From positions 124,001 through 188,000 of the forward strand of contig JALHJZ010000002.1 of assembly GCA_022838705.1 (NCBI GenBank): 64,000 bases of DNA. Direction: 5' to 3'. A program made the translations under genes and the position numbers. The notes beneath the pieces are model-generated. The model did no database searches. It saw only the letters and a program-made list of their open reading frames with translations, and had not been told where the DNA came from. Source of the stretch: Candidatus Bipolaricaulota bacterium. GTDB lineage: Bacteria; Bipolaricaulota; Bipolaricaulia; Bipolaricaulales; Bipolaricaulaceae. This document shows, one piece after another, positions 26,113 through 34,441 of this stretch. The stretch's first letter is position 1. Every line of letters starts with the position of its first letter.

Positions 26113-27054
26113 GGCCGGCGCCGGCCTCCCATCAATGGGAAGCCGCATCTGGTGGGTCTCCGCCTCCCACTCGCACCGGAACCGGACGACCCATGCCGAG
26201 GCGTGGGGGAGCCCCGCCACCTCCGCCATCCGCTCCGCGGCGCTAGCGATGATCACCTCCCGCTCGTCGGGGCTCCTCTCCTGCCATGGGGCACGGACCA
26301 ACGCCAGGGGCGAGCGCGAGATCGGCACGTAGAGGCGAACATCCGACGGCAGGAACAGGGGTTGGAGGCGGATCTGCTCCTGGGCCGTCCGCGCCACGAC
26401 GACCTGCGCCTCCCTCCCCAGCGGGTAGAAGTGCTCAAATCGGAGGAGCTGGACAAGATTCTCCGTGAGGGGGACCTCCGCACCCATGTCCCGCAGCCGA
26501 CGCACGAGCCCCCCGTTGGTGAGGAGGCACTCCCGGCCGCCCAGCCAAGGAACGAGGCCCAACTCCTGGGCCAGCGCGGCGAGCCTCCCCTCCAGGCCAT
26601 CTCCCGCCGCGAGATCCTGGAACACGCTCCCTTCCACCTTCCCCGTAGCATGGGTTGGAGGCAGGAGGCGGGCGGACAGAGGGCGCAGCACCCGCCCCGC
26701 AAGCCCCGCTGCCCGGTCCAGGTTCACGAGCTCCTCCACGCCCAACCCGCCCTTCCCCACCACCTCCCCCGTCACCACGAGGTCGGCATGGAGGCGGCGG
26801 ACCAGCCGCCCCACCCGATCCAGGAGGAGGCGCCGACATGCCCCGCACGGGAAGGAGGGGTCGCTACCCCACTGCCCCAGGGCGAGGAAATCCCGCTTCA
26901 GTGTGATGCACTGAAACCGTCGCCCGCCCACCGACCGCTGCGCGCGGAGGCCGACCCCTTCCTCGCCCAAGAAGAACGGGGACCGAAAATAGACGAGGCG
27001 CAGATGCGTGACCCCGGCTTGCTCCGCCAGGCGTACGGCGACGGTGCTCGCCAA
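26098..27054 (-). CDS. PP-loop ATPase related to MnmA/ThiI-type tRNA thiolases
   Basis: The coordinates run from the first standard start (TTG, 27052-27054), but the frame is open further and the ATP-binding motif SGSLAST is encoded at 27043-27063, partly upstream of that TTG. Downstream are LVYFRSPFFLGEE, a possible catalytic/zinc CGAC in FPCGACRRLLLD, VTGEVVGKGGLG, RPLSARLLPPT and ECLLTNGGLVRRLRD. This order is what I recall for the tRNA 2-thiouridylase-like PP-loop proteins with a C-terminal RNA-binding domain, so tRNA sulfuration is inferred. It sits between hpf and the rpoC operon on the same strand. See the finding on its damaged or non-standard start. Confidence 0.6.
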   Translation of the reverse strand: MASTVAVRLAEQAGVTHLRLVYFRSPFFLGEEGVGLRAQRSVGGRRFQCITLKRDFLALGQWGSDPSFPCGACRRLLLDRVGRLVRRLHADLVVTGEVVGKGGLGVEELVNLDRAAGLAGRVLRPLSARLLPPTHATGKVEGSVFQDLAAGDGLEGRLAALAQELGLVPWLGGRECLLTNGGLVRRLRDMGAEVPLTENLVQLLRFEHFYPLGREAQVVVARTAQEQIRLQPLFLPSDVRLYVPISRSPLALVRAPWQERSPDEREVIIASAAERMAEVAGLPHASAWVVRFRCEWEAETHQMRLPIDGRPAPALILS

Positions 27055-27104
27055 ACTCCCCGAGTACAGAGCGACCGCTAGCGTCCGTCCTCCTTGCCCA
27101 TCAT

Positions 27105-27620
27105 CTAGCGGCGGGGGACCACGAGACCATACAGGCCGTCCCCGCGGTGAAACAGGACCGCGGGCTGGTCATCGTCAGCCTGGAAGAACACCAGGAACTC
27201 CCGCCCACTTCGCTCGAGCTCGCGCACCGCCGCCTCCGGGGTGAGGGGCTCCCGTACGTAGTCATCCACAAGCTCGATCTGCGGGCCCGGCGTGGCCTTG
27301 CGCCCCGCGGGCGGCGTATGCCCGGTCTTGCGCGCCACCCGCAGGCGCTCCTTGTACCGCACAAGCTGGCGCTGCATCTTGTCCACCGCTTGGTCGATGG
27401 AGGCGTACATGTCGTTCGTCTCCGCCTTGGCCTTGACCACCTTGTGGTTGACGAGGTACCCCATCATCTGCACCCGCTGCAGCGGCCCTTCGACCTCCAA
27501 GATGACGTCCAACTTGAGGATCCGATCGAAGTAACGGGAGAGGGCTTCTACCTTCTTCTCGACATATTTAGCGACGGCATCCGAATCCGCAGCATACCGT
27601 TCCTCGACGTGCAGCCTCAT
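27105..27620 (-). CDS. hpf: Ribosome hibernation promoting factor, long form
   Basis: A 171-residue protein. The N-terminal RaiA/HPF domain (about 1-100) has VEKKVEALSRYFDRILKLDV and NDMYASIDQAVDKMQRQLVR; a linker of charged and Pro/Gly residues leads to a C-terminal domain with PLTPEAAVRELERSGREFLV and ADDDQPAVLFHRGDGLYGLV, the dimerisation domain of long HPFs. Long HPF alone makes 100S ribosome dimers in stationary phase. ATG start follows a GGGTGAG site and a promoter at 27650-27679. Confidence 0.92.
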   Translation of the reverse strand: MRLHVEERYAADSDAVAKYVEKKVEALSRYFDRILKLDVILEVEGPLQRVQMMGYLVNHKVVKAKAETNDMYASIDQAVDKMQRQLVRYKERLRVARKTGHTPPAGRKATPGPQIELVDDYVREPLTPEAAVRELERSGREFLVFFQADDDQPAVLFHRGDGLYGLVVPRR

Positions 27621-27649
27621 GACAGGAACTCACCCCCCGGGTCTTCTGC

Positions 27650-27679
27650 ATCCTACCACACTTACGGGCGGATCGTCAA
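27650..27679 (-). promoter_or_regulatory. Promoter of hpf
   Basis: Minus-strand TTGACG (27674-27679), an 18-base spacer and TAGGAT (27650-27655). It overlaps the very end of the herA-like gene and lies about 30 bases before the hpf ATG, giving hpf its own transcript. Confidence 0.55.
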
Positions 27680-29007
27680 GGGGTGTAAGCTAGATCACGT
27701 TCAACTGGGGCAAGATCGGCGATCTGCCGACGGAGATAGGCAACCAGCTGCCGCGTCCCCTCCGGGCCGAGGGTCGGGATGAACCCGCGGAACGCCTCGT
27801 CCACATACTGGCGCACCATCCCCCGGTAGGTGATGCCCCGCGCCAGCCGTTCGCAGGCCACCAGACCGAGGTCGAGCGCGGCCACCGGCGGCTCCACCCG
27901 GAGGAGGGCCTCCGGGCAATCCACCCACGCCGCGAGCTCGTCCGTGGTGTAGGCGGTGGGCTCCTCGCGGACGAGGAACCCCACCACCCGCTGCTGGACC
28001 GGAGGCAGACGGCGGAGACGACGGAGCAGTCGGTCCACCCGGATGAGGACCGGCAGGGGAAGGTCCGTGCTCCCCACGATGGTGGGGACATCGGGAACCC
28101 GGTCCCACTCCGGGACAGGGGGCACCGCGATCGGCGCCGAACCCTCCGCGGGAGGGCGCGGGGGCACGTCCTGAGCCTGGGCGAGGACCTCGAGGAGCCG
28201 GCCCCGTACCTGGCGCAGCTTGGGGGATTCCACGGGGCAAAACGACGGGGTGTACCCGCCGTGGAACGTAGTCCGCAGGCGCACCTTCACCTTGCGGGCC
28301 ACGGAGCCAGAGAGGAAGATGCATTCGCCGACCCCAAGTTGGGACACGATCTCCTTCGCCTCGGGCTTCCGCCAGGGCAGAAGCTCCCCGTACACGCGCA
28401 TGTCCGCCTCGTGGACCACCCGGTGGAGGAACAGCATCCCCGCCTGGGTGAGCACATCCTTCTCCACCTTCGCCGAGCGCTGGGAGATCACCACTGCCCC
28501 CAGCCCCCGCTTCCGGCCGCGGAGGGCGATGCGGGCGATGACGTCCTTGAGCCGGGTCCGCACCCCCTGCGGGATGAACTCGTGGCACTCCTCGATCCCG
28601 ATCAGGTATGGGGTCCGCAGCCGGCCCGCCAGCGACCAGAGCCGGGTCAGGTAATCGAAGATCACCGCCTCCCGCTCCCCGCCGAGCATGTCGGACACAT
28701 CGAGGATCACCGGGACCCCCTCGTGGAGGGACAGGTTCGCCACCTCGCCCACAGTGGCCATGCTCAGCTCCACATCAGCGTGGTCGCCGCCCCCGACGAC
28801 GAGGACCTCGTACTTCTCCTTGAGGCCGAAGTACTCGCCGTCGATGTCGATGAGGGACAGCGGGTAATGGGCTTCGAGGAGCTCCTCGAAGATCACCCCC
28901 GCGGTGTTGGACTTGCCGGAACCGCGGATGCCGAGGATCGCCACGCACTGGCCGACGACCTCTTCGAGGGGGACAGTCAACTCCGGGCCAAGGTTGAGGA
29001 CGCTCAT
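27676..29007 (-). CDS. HerA-like hexameric ATPase
   Basis: A 443-residue protein with a Walker A GIRGSGKSN (residues 26-34), SLIDIDGEYFG (about 52-62), Walker-B-like YLIGIEECHEF, and an arginine-rich RGRKRGLGAVVISQR stretch, all typical of HerA/FtsK-superfamily (DUF87) ATPases. HerA pairs with NurA nuclease in archaeal end resection, and bacterial homologues pair with defence effectors. Here no NurA or nuclease gene is adjacent; the neighbours are hpf and cca, so its partner is unknown. The C-terminal 140 residues look like a winged-helix region. ATG start, 82 bases from cca. Confidence 0.8.
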   Translation of the reverse strand: MSVLNLGPELTVPLEEVVGQCVAILGIRGSGKSNTAGVIFEELLEAHYPLSLIDIDGEYFGLKEKYEVLVVGGGDHADVELSMATVGEVANLSLHEGVPVILDVSDMLGGEREAVIFDYLTRLWSLAGRLRTPYLIGIEECHEFIPQGVRTRLKDVIARIALRGRKRGLGAVVISQRSAKVEKDVLTQAGMLFLHRVVHEADMRVYGELLPWRKPEAKEIVSQLGVGECIFLSGSVARKVKVRLRTTFHGGYTPSFCPVESPKLRQVRGRLLEVLAQAQDVPPRPPAEGSAPIAVPPVPEWDRVPDVPTIVGSTDLPLPVLIRVDRLLRRLRRLPPVQQRVVGFLVREEPTAYTTDELAAWVDCPEALLRVEPPVAALDLGLVACERLARGITYRGMVRQYVDEAFRGFIPTLGPEGTRQLVAYLRRQIADLAPVERDLAYTP

Positions 29008-29089
29008 CGCGGCCTACGGTACCGGGGTAGCCCCGTCCCAGCGAGGGGAGATGCGAGCGCCCGAGGGGACATGCGGGGCGAACCCGGAC

Positions 29090-30520
29090 TTACCTCTGAC
29101 CTCGCACCAGCTCAGCGGCGTAGCCCAGCGCCTCGTCCCGCGTCGCGATCTCGCCGGAGAGGATCCGTTCCTGGACAAGATCCAGGACCTCCCCCAGCTG
29201 GGGCCCGGGGGGGAGACCCAGCGCGAGGAGATCGTCCCCGGTGAAGAGCTCGCGGGCGTAGCGGATCCCGCGAACCCGGCGGAGGTGCACGAGCAACCCT
29301 ACCGCGCGCGCGAGGAGGGGGTGCCAGGCGCGCGAGCGGTGGGCGCTCGCCTCGCCGTCGCACACCACGAGCCGGAGGAGGTCAGCGAACAGGGGGTAGC
29401 GCCGCGGCAGGTCCCCGAGGGGCGCTTGCTCGTCCTCCCCCACCCCTAGCAGGCGGACCTGTTTACCGAGCCCCATCTCCGGGAGGCGCGCCACCCGCAT
29501 GTGCTCCCGCACGAGGTGGGCCACCCACTCCACATCCCGCTTCGGAAGCCGCAACCGCGTCAAGGCCTGGGTGGCGATGTCCGCCCCGATCCCGCAGTGC
29601 CCGCCCATGTTCTCCCCCCCCGACCGCGCCAGCGCGACGGGCTTCCCCACATCGTGGTAGAGCACGGCCAACTTGAGCCGCGGATCGTCCCATAGCCCAT
29701 CCGCCACGCGCAGGGCGGCCACGGTGTGGGTGAACACATCGCCCTCCGGGTGGTACACCTCGGGCTGGGGCACGCCCCGCAGGGCCGCGATCTCAGGGAG
29801 GATGGGCTCAAGCAGGCCCAGGTCGTCGAGGAGGAGGATCCCCTCCCCCGAACGGGGGGTGGCGAGGATGCGGAGGAGCTCGTCGCGGATCCGTTCCCAG
29901 GATACGGACGTGATCCGCGGGGCATGGGTCCGGATCGCGGCCGCGGTAGCCCCCTCGATCGTGAACCCGAGTTGGCACGCGAACCGCACCGCACGCAGCA
30001 TCCGCAGGCGGTCCTCCGCGAACCGCGCCGCCGGGTCGCCGATCGCCCGCACGATGCCCGCCGCGAGGTCGGGGATCCCTCCCACCCAATCCAGGACCTC
30101 CCCCTCCACCGTAGCGACGAGGCCGTTCATGGTGAAGTCCCGGCGCTGTACGTCCTGTTCAAGGGTCCCCCACTCGACGCGGTCGGGCCGCCGTCCATCG
30201 CTGTACCCATCTTCGGTGCGGAACGTGGCCACCTCGTACTGCTGCCCCCCGCGGGGCGCCACGAGGACGACGACGCCGAAGCTCTGACCCACGGAGAGAA
30301 CGTGCCAGTCAGCAAAAAGCTTCCGGACCTCCTCCGGCGAGGCTGAGGTGGCGATGTCCACGTCCTGGGCCACGAACTCCTCCCCGCGCTGCGCGGCGAG
30401 GAGCGCGTCGCGCACAACGCCCCCCACGAGGACCACCGTGTGCCCGGCGGCCTCCAGGCGGCGAAGGATCTCCCCCGCAAACGGGTGGCCGGCAAGCAGA
30501 CAATCCATCCGCAGCCGCAT
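29090..30520 (-). CDS. cca: CCA-adding enzyme / poly(A) polymerase family nucleotidyltransferase with HD domain
   Basis: A 476-residue protein. The class II nucleotidyltransferase head has LVGGVVRDALL (about 32-42), DVDIATSA and RRDFTMNGL; the neck has RFAEDRLRMLRAVRFACQLG; a C-terminal HD domain has LAVLYHDVGKPVA and HCGIGADIA. It repairs tRNA 3' CCA ends; a poly(A) polymerase or split CC/A-adding activity cannot be excluded from sequence. It is divergent from frr, 64 bases apart. Confidence 0.88.
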   Translation of the reverse strand: MRLRMDCLLAGHPFAGEILRRLEAAGHTVVLVGGVVRDALLAAQRGEEFVAQDVDIATSASPEEVRKLFADWHVLSVGQSFGVVVLVAPRGGQQYEVATFRTEDGYSDGRRPDRVEWGTLEQDVQRRDFTMNGLVATVEGEVLDWVGGIPDLAAGIVRAIGDPAARFAEDRLRMLRAVRFACQLGFTIEGATAAAIRTHAPRITSVSWERIRDELLRILATPRSGEGILLLDDLGLLEPILPEIAALRGVPQPEVYHPEGDVFTHTVAALRVADGLWDDPRLKLAVLYHDVGKPVALARSGGENMGGHCGIGADIATQALTRLRLPKRDVEWVAHLVREHMRVARLPEMGLGKQVRLLGVGEDEQAPLGDLPRRYPLFADLLRLVVCDGEASAHRSRAWHPLLARAVGLLVHLRRVRGIRYARELFTGDDLLALGLPPGPQLGEVLDLVQERILSGEIATRDEALGYAAELVRGQR

Positions 30521-30536
30521 GCCAGATTATCGCTGG

Positions 30537-30565
30537 TTGCGGCGGGGGAGCACCAGGGCTAGGAT
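30537..30565 (+). promoter_or_regulatory. Promoter of frr
   Basis: TTGCGG (30537-30542), a 17-base spacer and TAGGAT (30560-30565), 19 bases before the frr ATG. A GAAGGGGGCGG stretch in the short leader can act as ribosome site. The -10 box equals that of hpf, another ribosome-state gene. Confidence 0.45.
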
Positions 30566-30584
30566 TCGCGCGAAGGGGGCGGTC

Positions 30585-31142
30585 ATGGAACACGAACTCA
30601 TGCGAGGGGCACGGGAACGCATGGTGCGGACCCTGGATGTGCTACAAGCCGAACTCACCAAGATCCACACCGGACGGGCCAATCCCGCGCTCGTGGAGGA
30701 CGTGACGGTTGACTACTACGGGACCCCCACCCCGCTCAAGCACGTGGCGCACATCGTGGCCCCTGATCCTGATCTCATCACGATCCGCCCGTTCGACCGC
30801 ACCCAGATCCCCGCGCTCGAGAAGGCCGTCCTCGCCGCCGACCTTGGCCTCAACCCCCAGAACGACGGACAGGTGATCCGGATCAAGATCCCCCGCCTGT
30901 CCGAGGAGCGCCGCGCCGAGCTCGTGAAGATCGTCGGGAAAAGGGCCGAGGAGGCGAAGGTCGCCCTCCGCAACGTGCGCCGCGAGGTGCGGGAGAAGCT
31001 CGAGGCCGAGAAGAAAGACGGCCGGCTGGCGGAGGACGACCATCATCGGTTGCAGAAGGCCCTCGACGACCTCACGACCGAGTACGTGAAGCGGGTGGAC
31101 GACCTGGTGGAGAAGAAGGCGCAGGAGATGCGCACCCTGTGA
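30585..31142 (+). CDS. frr: Ribosome recycling factor
   Basis: A 185-residue RRF from the ATG at 30585 (MEHELMRGARERMVRTLDVL). Marks: HTGRANPALVEDVTVDYYGT, GLNPQNDGQVIRIKIPRLSE, ERRAELVKIVGKRAEEAKVA, VKRVDDLVEKKAQEM. Normal length. With EF-G it splits post-termination ribosomes. Its usual neighbours pyrH and tsf are not present; here it stands alone between cca and a lipoprotein. Confidence 0.95.
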   Translation: MEHELMRGARERMVRTLDVLQAELTKIHTGRANPALVEDVTVDYYGTPTPLKHVAHIVAPDPDLITIRPFDRTQIPALEKAVLAADLGLNPQNDGQVIRIKIPRLSEERRAELVKIVGKRAEEAKVALRNVRREVREKLEAEKKDGRLAEDDHHRLQKALDDLTTEYVKRVDDLVEKKAQEMRTL

Positions 31143-31237
31143 CGGGCTGGCGGTAGCCCGGCCCCCGGCAGGGGGTGGACCTGATGCTCCGGTACGACAT
31201 CGGCCGCCGCACGGTGGCAGAGGGGAGTGACGGTTTC

Positions 31238-31243
31238 TACAAT
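31238..31243 (+). promoter_or_regulatory. -10 box of the beta-helix lipoprotein, leaderless type
   Basis: TACAAT lies 8 bases before the ATG at 31252 and no ribosome site fits in between, so transcription should begin at or next to the start codon. No strong -35 box is seen. Confidence 0.45.
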
Positions 31244-31251
31244 CGCCGCCC

Positions 31252-33195
31252 ATGCGTGACGTGACACGGATCCTCCGGTGGGCAGCGCTCGGCCTCGTGG
31301 CCGTCCTCCTCGTCTCCTGCGCCCGTCCGGGGGAAGACGAAGGCGTCCCGTGCACGATCTCCCTGCGGCCGGGAGAGGAGATCCAGGCCGCGCTCGACCT
31401 CGCCCCACCGAGAGCGGTGATCTGCCTTGAGGCCGGCACGTGGACGGAGAGCCTCCGGGTGACGAAGCCCGTCACCCTCCGCGGGGCGGGGCCCACAAAG
31501 ACCATCGTCCGCAGTGGCCGACTGGGCCATCCCGCCCTCACGATCGAGGGCCCCCTCGCGGGCGAGGGGCCTGTCGTCATCGTCGGGATCAAGTTCAGCG
31601 AGGCAAGCGGGGCCGCTGGCCTCCTCGTGACCGGGGAGGCCACGGTGGAGGTCGACCGCTCCGCCTTCTCCGAAAACCGCGGGCCAGGGGTCGCACTCCA
31701 CGATGGGGCGTTGGCCTCGATCCACAACTCCACGATCCGCGCCAACATCGGGTACGGCGTGCACGTCCAAGGCCAGGCCCAGGCGACCCTGGACGCAGTC
31801 ACGATCGCGGACAACCGCTCGAGCGGGGTTTGGCTCGCCGACGCGGCCCGGCTCGTCCTCACTCAGTCCACCGTGACCCGCTGCGAAGGTCATGGCCTGT
31901 GGATCCGCGACGAGACCCACCTCACCGCAACCGGGTCCACAATTTCGTCCTGCGAGGGCTACGGGCTGTGGGTCCGCGACCAGGCCTCCGCCGACCTGAC
32001 CGGGTGCACGATCGCCGGGCACCGCGACGTCGGGGTGTGGGCGGAGGATGCGGCAGAGGTGGCCCTCACCTCGTCCACGGTCGAGGGGACGTGGGACGGC
32101 ATTGTAGCCCGCGAAGCGTCCTCCCTTCGCCTCGTCGGCTGCACCGTCTCCCGCGTCCGGTGGGATGGGATCAAACTCCAAGGCACAGCGGTGGGGTCCA
32201 TCGTCGCGTCCACCATCTCCGGAGGGCGGGGAGCGGGGATCTCCGTGCGCGGCGCGGCCCACGCGGAGATCCGCGACAACCGGATCGAGGGGTGGACCGC
32301 CCAGGGAATCCTGTCCCTATCCAGCGTTCCCCCATCGGGGGAGGGAAACCGGATGCAGGGGAACGGGGTGGACCTCGTGGGGAACCTCCCCGGCTCGTTA
32401 CGGGCGCCCCTTGTCGCGGCGTCCCGGGAGGAAGTCCGTTTCCCCAGCCGCGACTACGCCACGATCCAAGAGGCGGTCGACGCGCTCCTCCCCGGAGGGA
32501 AGCTCGTCCTCACCGAGGGCATCTACCCGGCGGGGATCACGCTCGGGAAGCCGATCCGCATCGAAGCAGAGGGGATCGTCCTCCTCACCGCGAAGTCCAC
32601 CCGCGAGTCGGCGGTGGTGTCCCTCGTCGGCGGGACCGACCTCGTCCTAACGGGGGTGGCTGTGGGCTACGGATCGGAGGGGCTGGTGATGGATGCCGAC
32701 GCCCGCGCCGTCGTCACCGACTGCGTCCTGTCCGACAACCTGCGCGGGATCCACGCGGTGGGGGACACGGCCCTCGAGCTCCTGCGGTGCCGACTGTCCC
32801 GCAACGAACAGGGCGGGATGTGGCTAGGGGAACGGGCCACCGCCACCGTGCGCGAGACCGTGTTCACCGGAAACGAAGTGTGGGGGATCGGCCTTGGGGA
32901 GACGGCCGTGGCCGTGATCATGGACTGCCTCATCACCGAGAGCGGCGGGAGCGGGGGCATCACCCTTCGCGATTCCGCCCAGGCCGAGATCGCGGGGAAC
33001 TCCATCGTCGGGAGCAAGGGGGCAGGGATCGCCCTGTACCACGGATACTGCATTGGAACAGGGTACGTCTTCACCGGACGCGTCTGCGGCGGGGCCAACA
33101 CCATCCGCGACAACGCCAAGGGGGACGTTTGTCCGGCCGACCTCGCGTTCCTCGGTGGGGAATGGGGTGAGCTCGACTGGCGAACGGCGGATTGA
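31252..33195 (+). CDS. Secreted right-handed beta-helix repeat lipoprotein
   Basis: A 647-residue protein with a signal sequence and lipobox (LVAVLLVSC, lipidated Cys23) followed by two blocks of parallel beta-helix repeats. Each block opens with a Pfam NosD/pectate-lyase-like cap: IQAALDLAPPRAVICLEAGT near 43 and IQEAVDALLPGGKLVLTEGI near 404. Repeats of about 22-23 residues carry motifs such as SGVWLADAARLVLTQSTVT. Such folds bind or cut surface sugars, but no catalytic residues of known lyases can be assigned, so a structural or carbohydrate-binding role is as likely. It converges with tyrS six bases away. Confidence 0.82.
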   Translation: MRDVTRILRWAALGLVAVLLVSCARPGEDEGVPCTISLRPGEEIQAALDLAPPRAVICLEAGTWTESLRVTKPVTLRGAGPTKTIVRSGRLGHPALTIEGPLAGEGPVVIVGIKFSEASGAAGLLVTGEATVEVDRSAFSENRGPGVALHDGALASIHNSTIRANIGYGVHVQGQAQATLDAVTIADNRSSGVWLADAARLVLTQSTVTRCEGHGLWIRDETHLTATGSTISSCEGYGLWVRDQASADLTGCTIAGHRDVGVWAEDAAEVALTSSTVEGTWDGIVAREASSLRLVGCTVSRVRWDGIKLQGTAVGSIVASTISGGRGAGISVRGAAHAEIRDNRIEGWTAQGILSLSSVPPSGEGNRMQGNGVDLVGNLPGSLRAPLVAASREEVRFPSRDYATIQEAVDALLPGGKLVLTEGIYPAGITLGKPIRIEAEGIVLLTAKSTRESAVVSLVGGTDLVLTGVAVGYGSEGLVMDADARAVVTDCVLSDNLRGIHAVGDTALELLRCRLSRNEQGGMWLGERATATVRETVFTGNEVWGIGLGETAVAVIMDCLITESGGSGGITLRDSAQAEIAGNSIVGSKGAGIALYHGYCIGTGYVFTGRVCGGANTIRDNAKGDVCPADLAFLGGEWGELDWRTAD

Positions 33196-33201
33196 GGCGG
33201 G

Positions 33202-34404
33202 TCAGGGTTTGAGGCGGACGAAACGGAGCTTCCCCGCCCGGAGGACCGCTCCCGTCCGCACCACGACCCGGTCCCGCGGAGAGGAGATCTTGTCCCCATT
33301 GAGCTCCACTGCCCCCCCCTCCACGAGCCGCCGCGCCGCAGACCGCGACGAGGCCAGCCCCGCCGCGATGACGAGGTCCACGATGTTCGCCGTCCCGTCG
33401 GCATCGAGCAGGTCCCCCACCGCGACCTCCGGCATCTCCTCCGGCGGCTGCTCCTCCTCGAACACCCGCTCGAAGTGTTCCTTCCCCCGCCGCGCCCCGT
33501 CCTCGCCGTGCAGCCACGCGACGAGGGTCGCGGCGAGCCTCTTCTTCGCCTCCTTCGGGTGCAACGAGGCGACCTCCTCCCAGGGGATATCGGTCAGGAG
33601 CTGGTAGTACTGGGGCATGAGCTCGTCGGGGAGCGACATGATCTTCCCGAACTGCTCCTCCGGCTCTTCCCCGACCCCGATGTAGTTCCCGCGGGACTGG
33701 GACATGGCGAACGTGCCATCGGTCCCGAGGAGGAGGGGCATCGTGAGGATGACCTGCGGATCCTGGCCGTAGGCCTCCTGAATATCGCGGCCGATGAGGA
33801 GGTTGAACCTCTGATCGGATCCACCGAGCTCGACGTCGGCCCGCACCATCACCGAGTCGTAGGCCTGGGCGAGAGGGTAGAGGAACTCCATGATCGTGAT
33901 CGCTGAGCCTTCGCGGAACCGGCGCTGAAAATCCTCCCGCTCCAGCATCCGCGCCACCGTGTACCGGGCGGTGAGCCCGATCACCTGGGCCAGGGTCAAC
34001 TTCTCCAACCACTCCGAGTTGTAGCGGACCTCCGCCTGCCGGGGATCGAGGATCCGGAACGCCTGCTCCCGGTAGGTGCGCATGTTGCGCTCGATCTCCT
34101 CCGGCGACATCGGCTCCCGCGTCTTGGACTTCCCCGACGGATCGCCGATGCGACGGGTGAAGTCCCCCACCACGAGGACCGCGGTATGCCCCAACTCCTG
34201 GAACTCCCTCAGTTTCCGCAGTACGACAGCGTGCCCGAACGTGAGCTGAGAGGCGGACGGGTCAATGCCGAGCTTGACCCGCAGGGGCCTCCCCTGGCGG
34301 AGCGACCATTCGATCTTCCGGGCCAGTTCGTCTCGAGGAAGAAGGGTCTCCGCGTTCCGCTCCATCACCGCCAGCTGTCGTTCCACTTCAGTCCGTAGGT
34401 CCAT
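33202..34404 (-). CDS. tyrS: Tyrosyl-tRNA synthetase with altered class I motifs
   Basis: A 400-residue TyrRS of the TyrZ-like length class. GDFTRRIGDPSGKSKTR (81-97), the tyrosine-site VELGGSDQRFN (191-201) and a C-terminal S4 domain (about 335-400) are intact. The HIGH element reads TFGH (55-58) and the KMSKS element reads AMSQS (233-237), so both signature lysines are missing; in known enzymes these help bind ATP. No second tyrS lies in the window. ATG at 34402-34404 was chosen for the family start; a GTG six bases upstream is possible. It follows gyrA by 37 bases. Confidence 0.88.
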   Translation of the reverse strand: MDLRTEVERQLAVMERNAETLLPRDELARKIEWSLRQGRPLRVKLGIDPSASQLTFGHAVVLRKLREFQELGHTAVLVVGDFTRRIGDPSGKSKTREPMSPEEIERNMRTYREQAFRILDPRQAEVRYNSEWLEKLTLAQVIGLTARYTVARMLEREDFQRRFREGSAITIMEFLYPLAQAYDSVMVRADVELGGSDQRFNLLIGRDIQEAYGQDPQVILTMPLLLGTDGTFAMSQSRGNYIGVGEEPEEQFGKIMSLPDELMPQYYQLLTDIPWEEVASLHPKEAKKRLAATLVAWLHGEDGARRGKEHFERVFEEEQPPEEMPEVAVGDLLDADGTANIVDLVIAAGLASSRSAARRLVEGGAVELNGDKISSPRDRVVVRTGAVLRAGKLRFVRLKP

Positions 34405-34441
34405 CCTCACCCTTCCTTGCCTGTCCCCGCGCCGATGGAGG

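Noticed and set aside
27676..29007. A HerA-based antiviral defence island
   Set aside because: No nuclease or other effector gene is next to it; neighbours are housekeeping, so only an orphan ATPase can be claimed.
31142..31252. GGGCT/AGCCC and CCCCC/GGGGG stems after frr as a terminator
   Set aside because: Stems are short and there is no T-run after them, so an intrinsic terminator is not supported.
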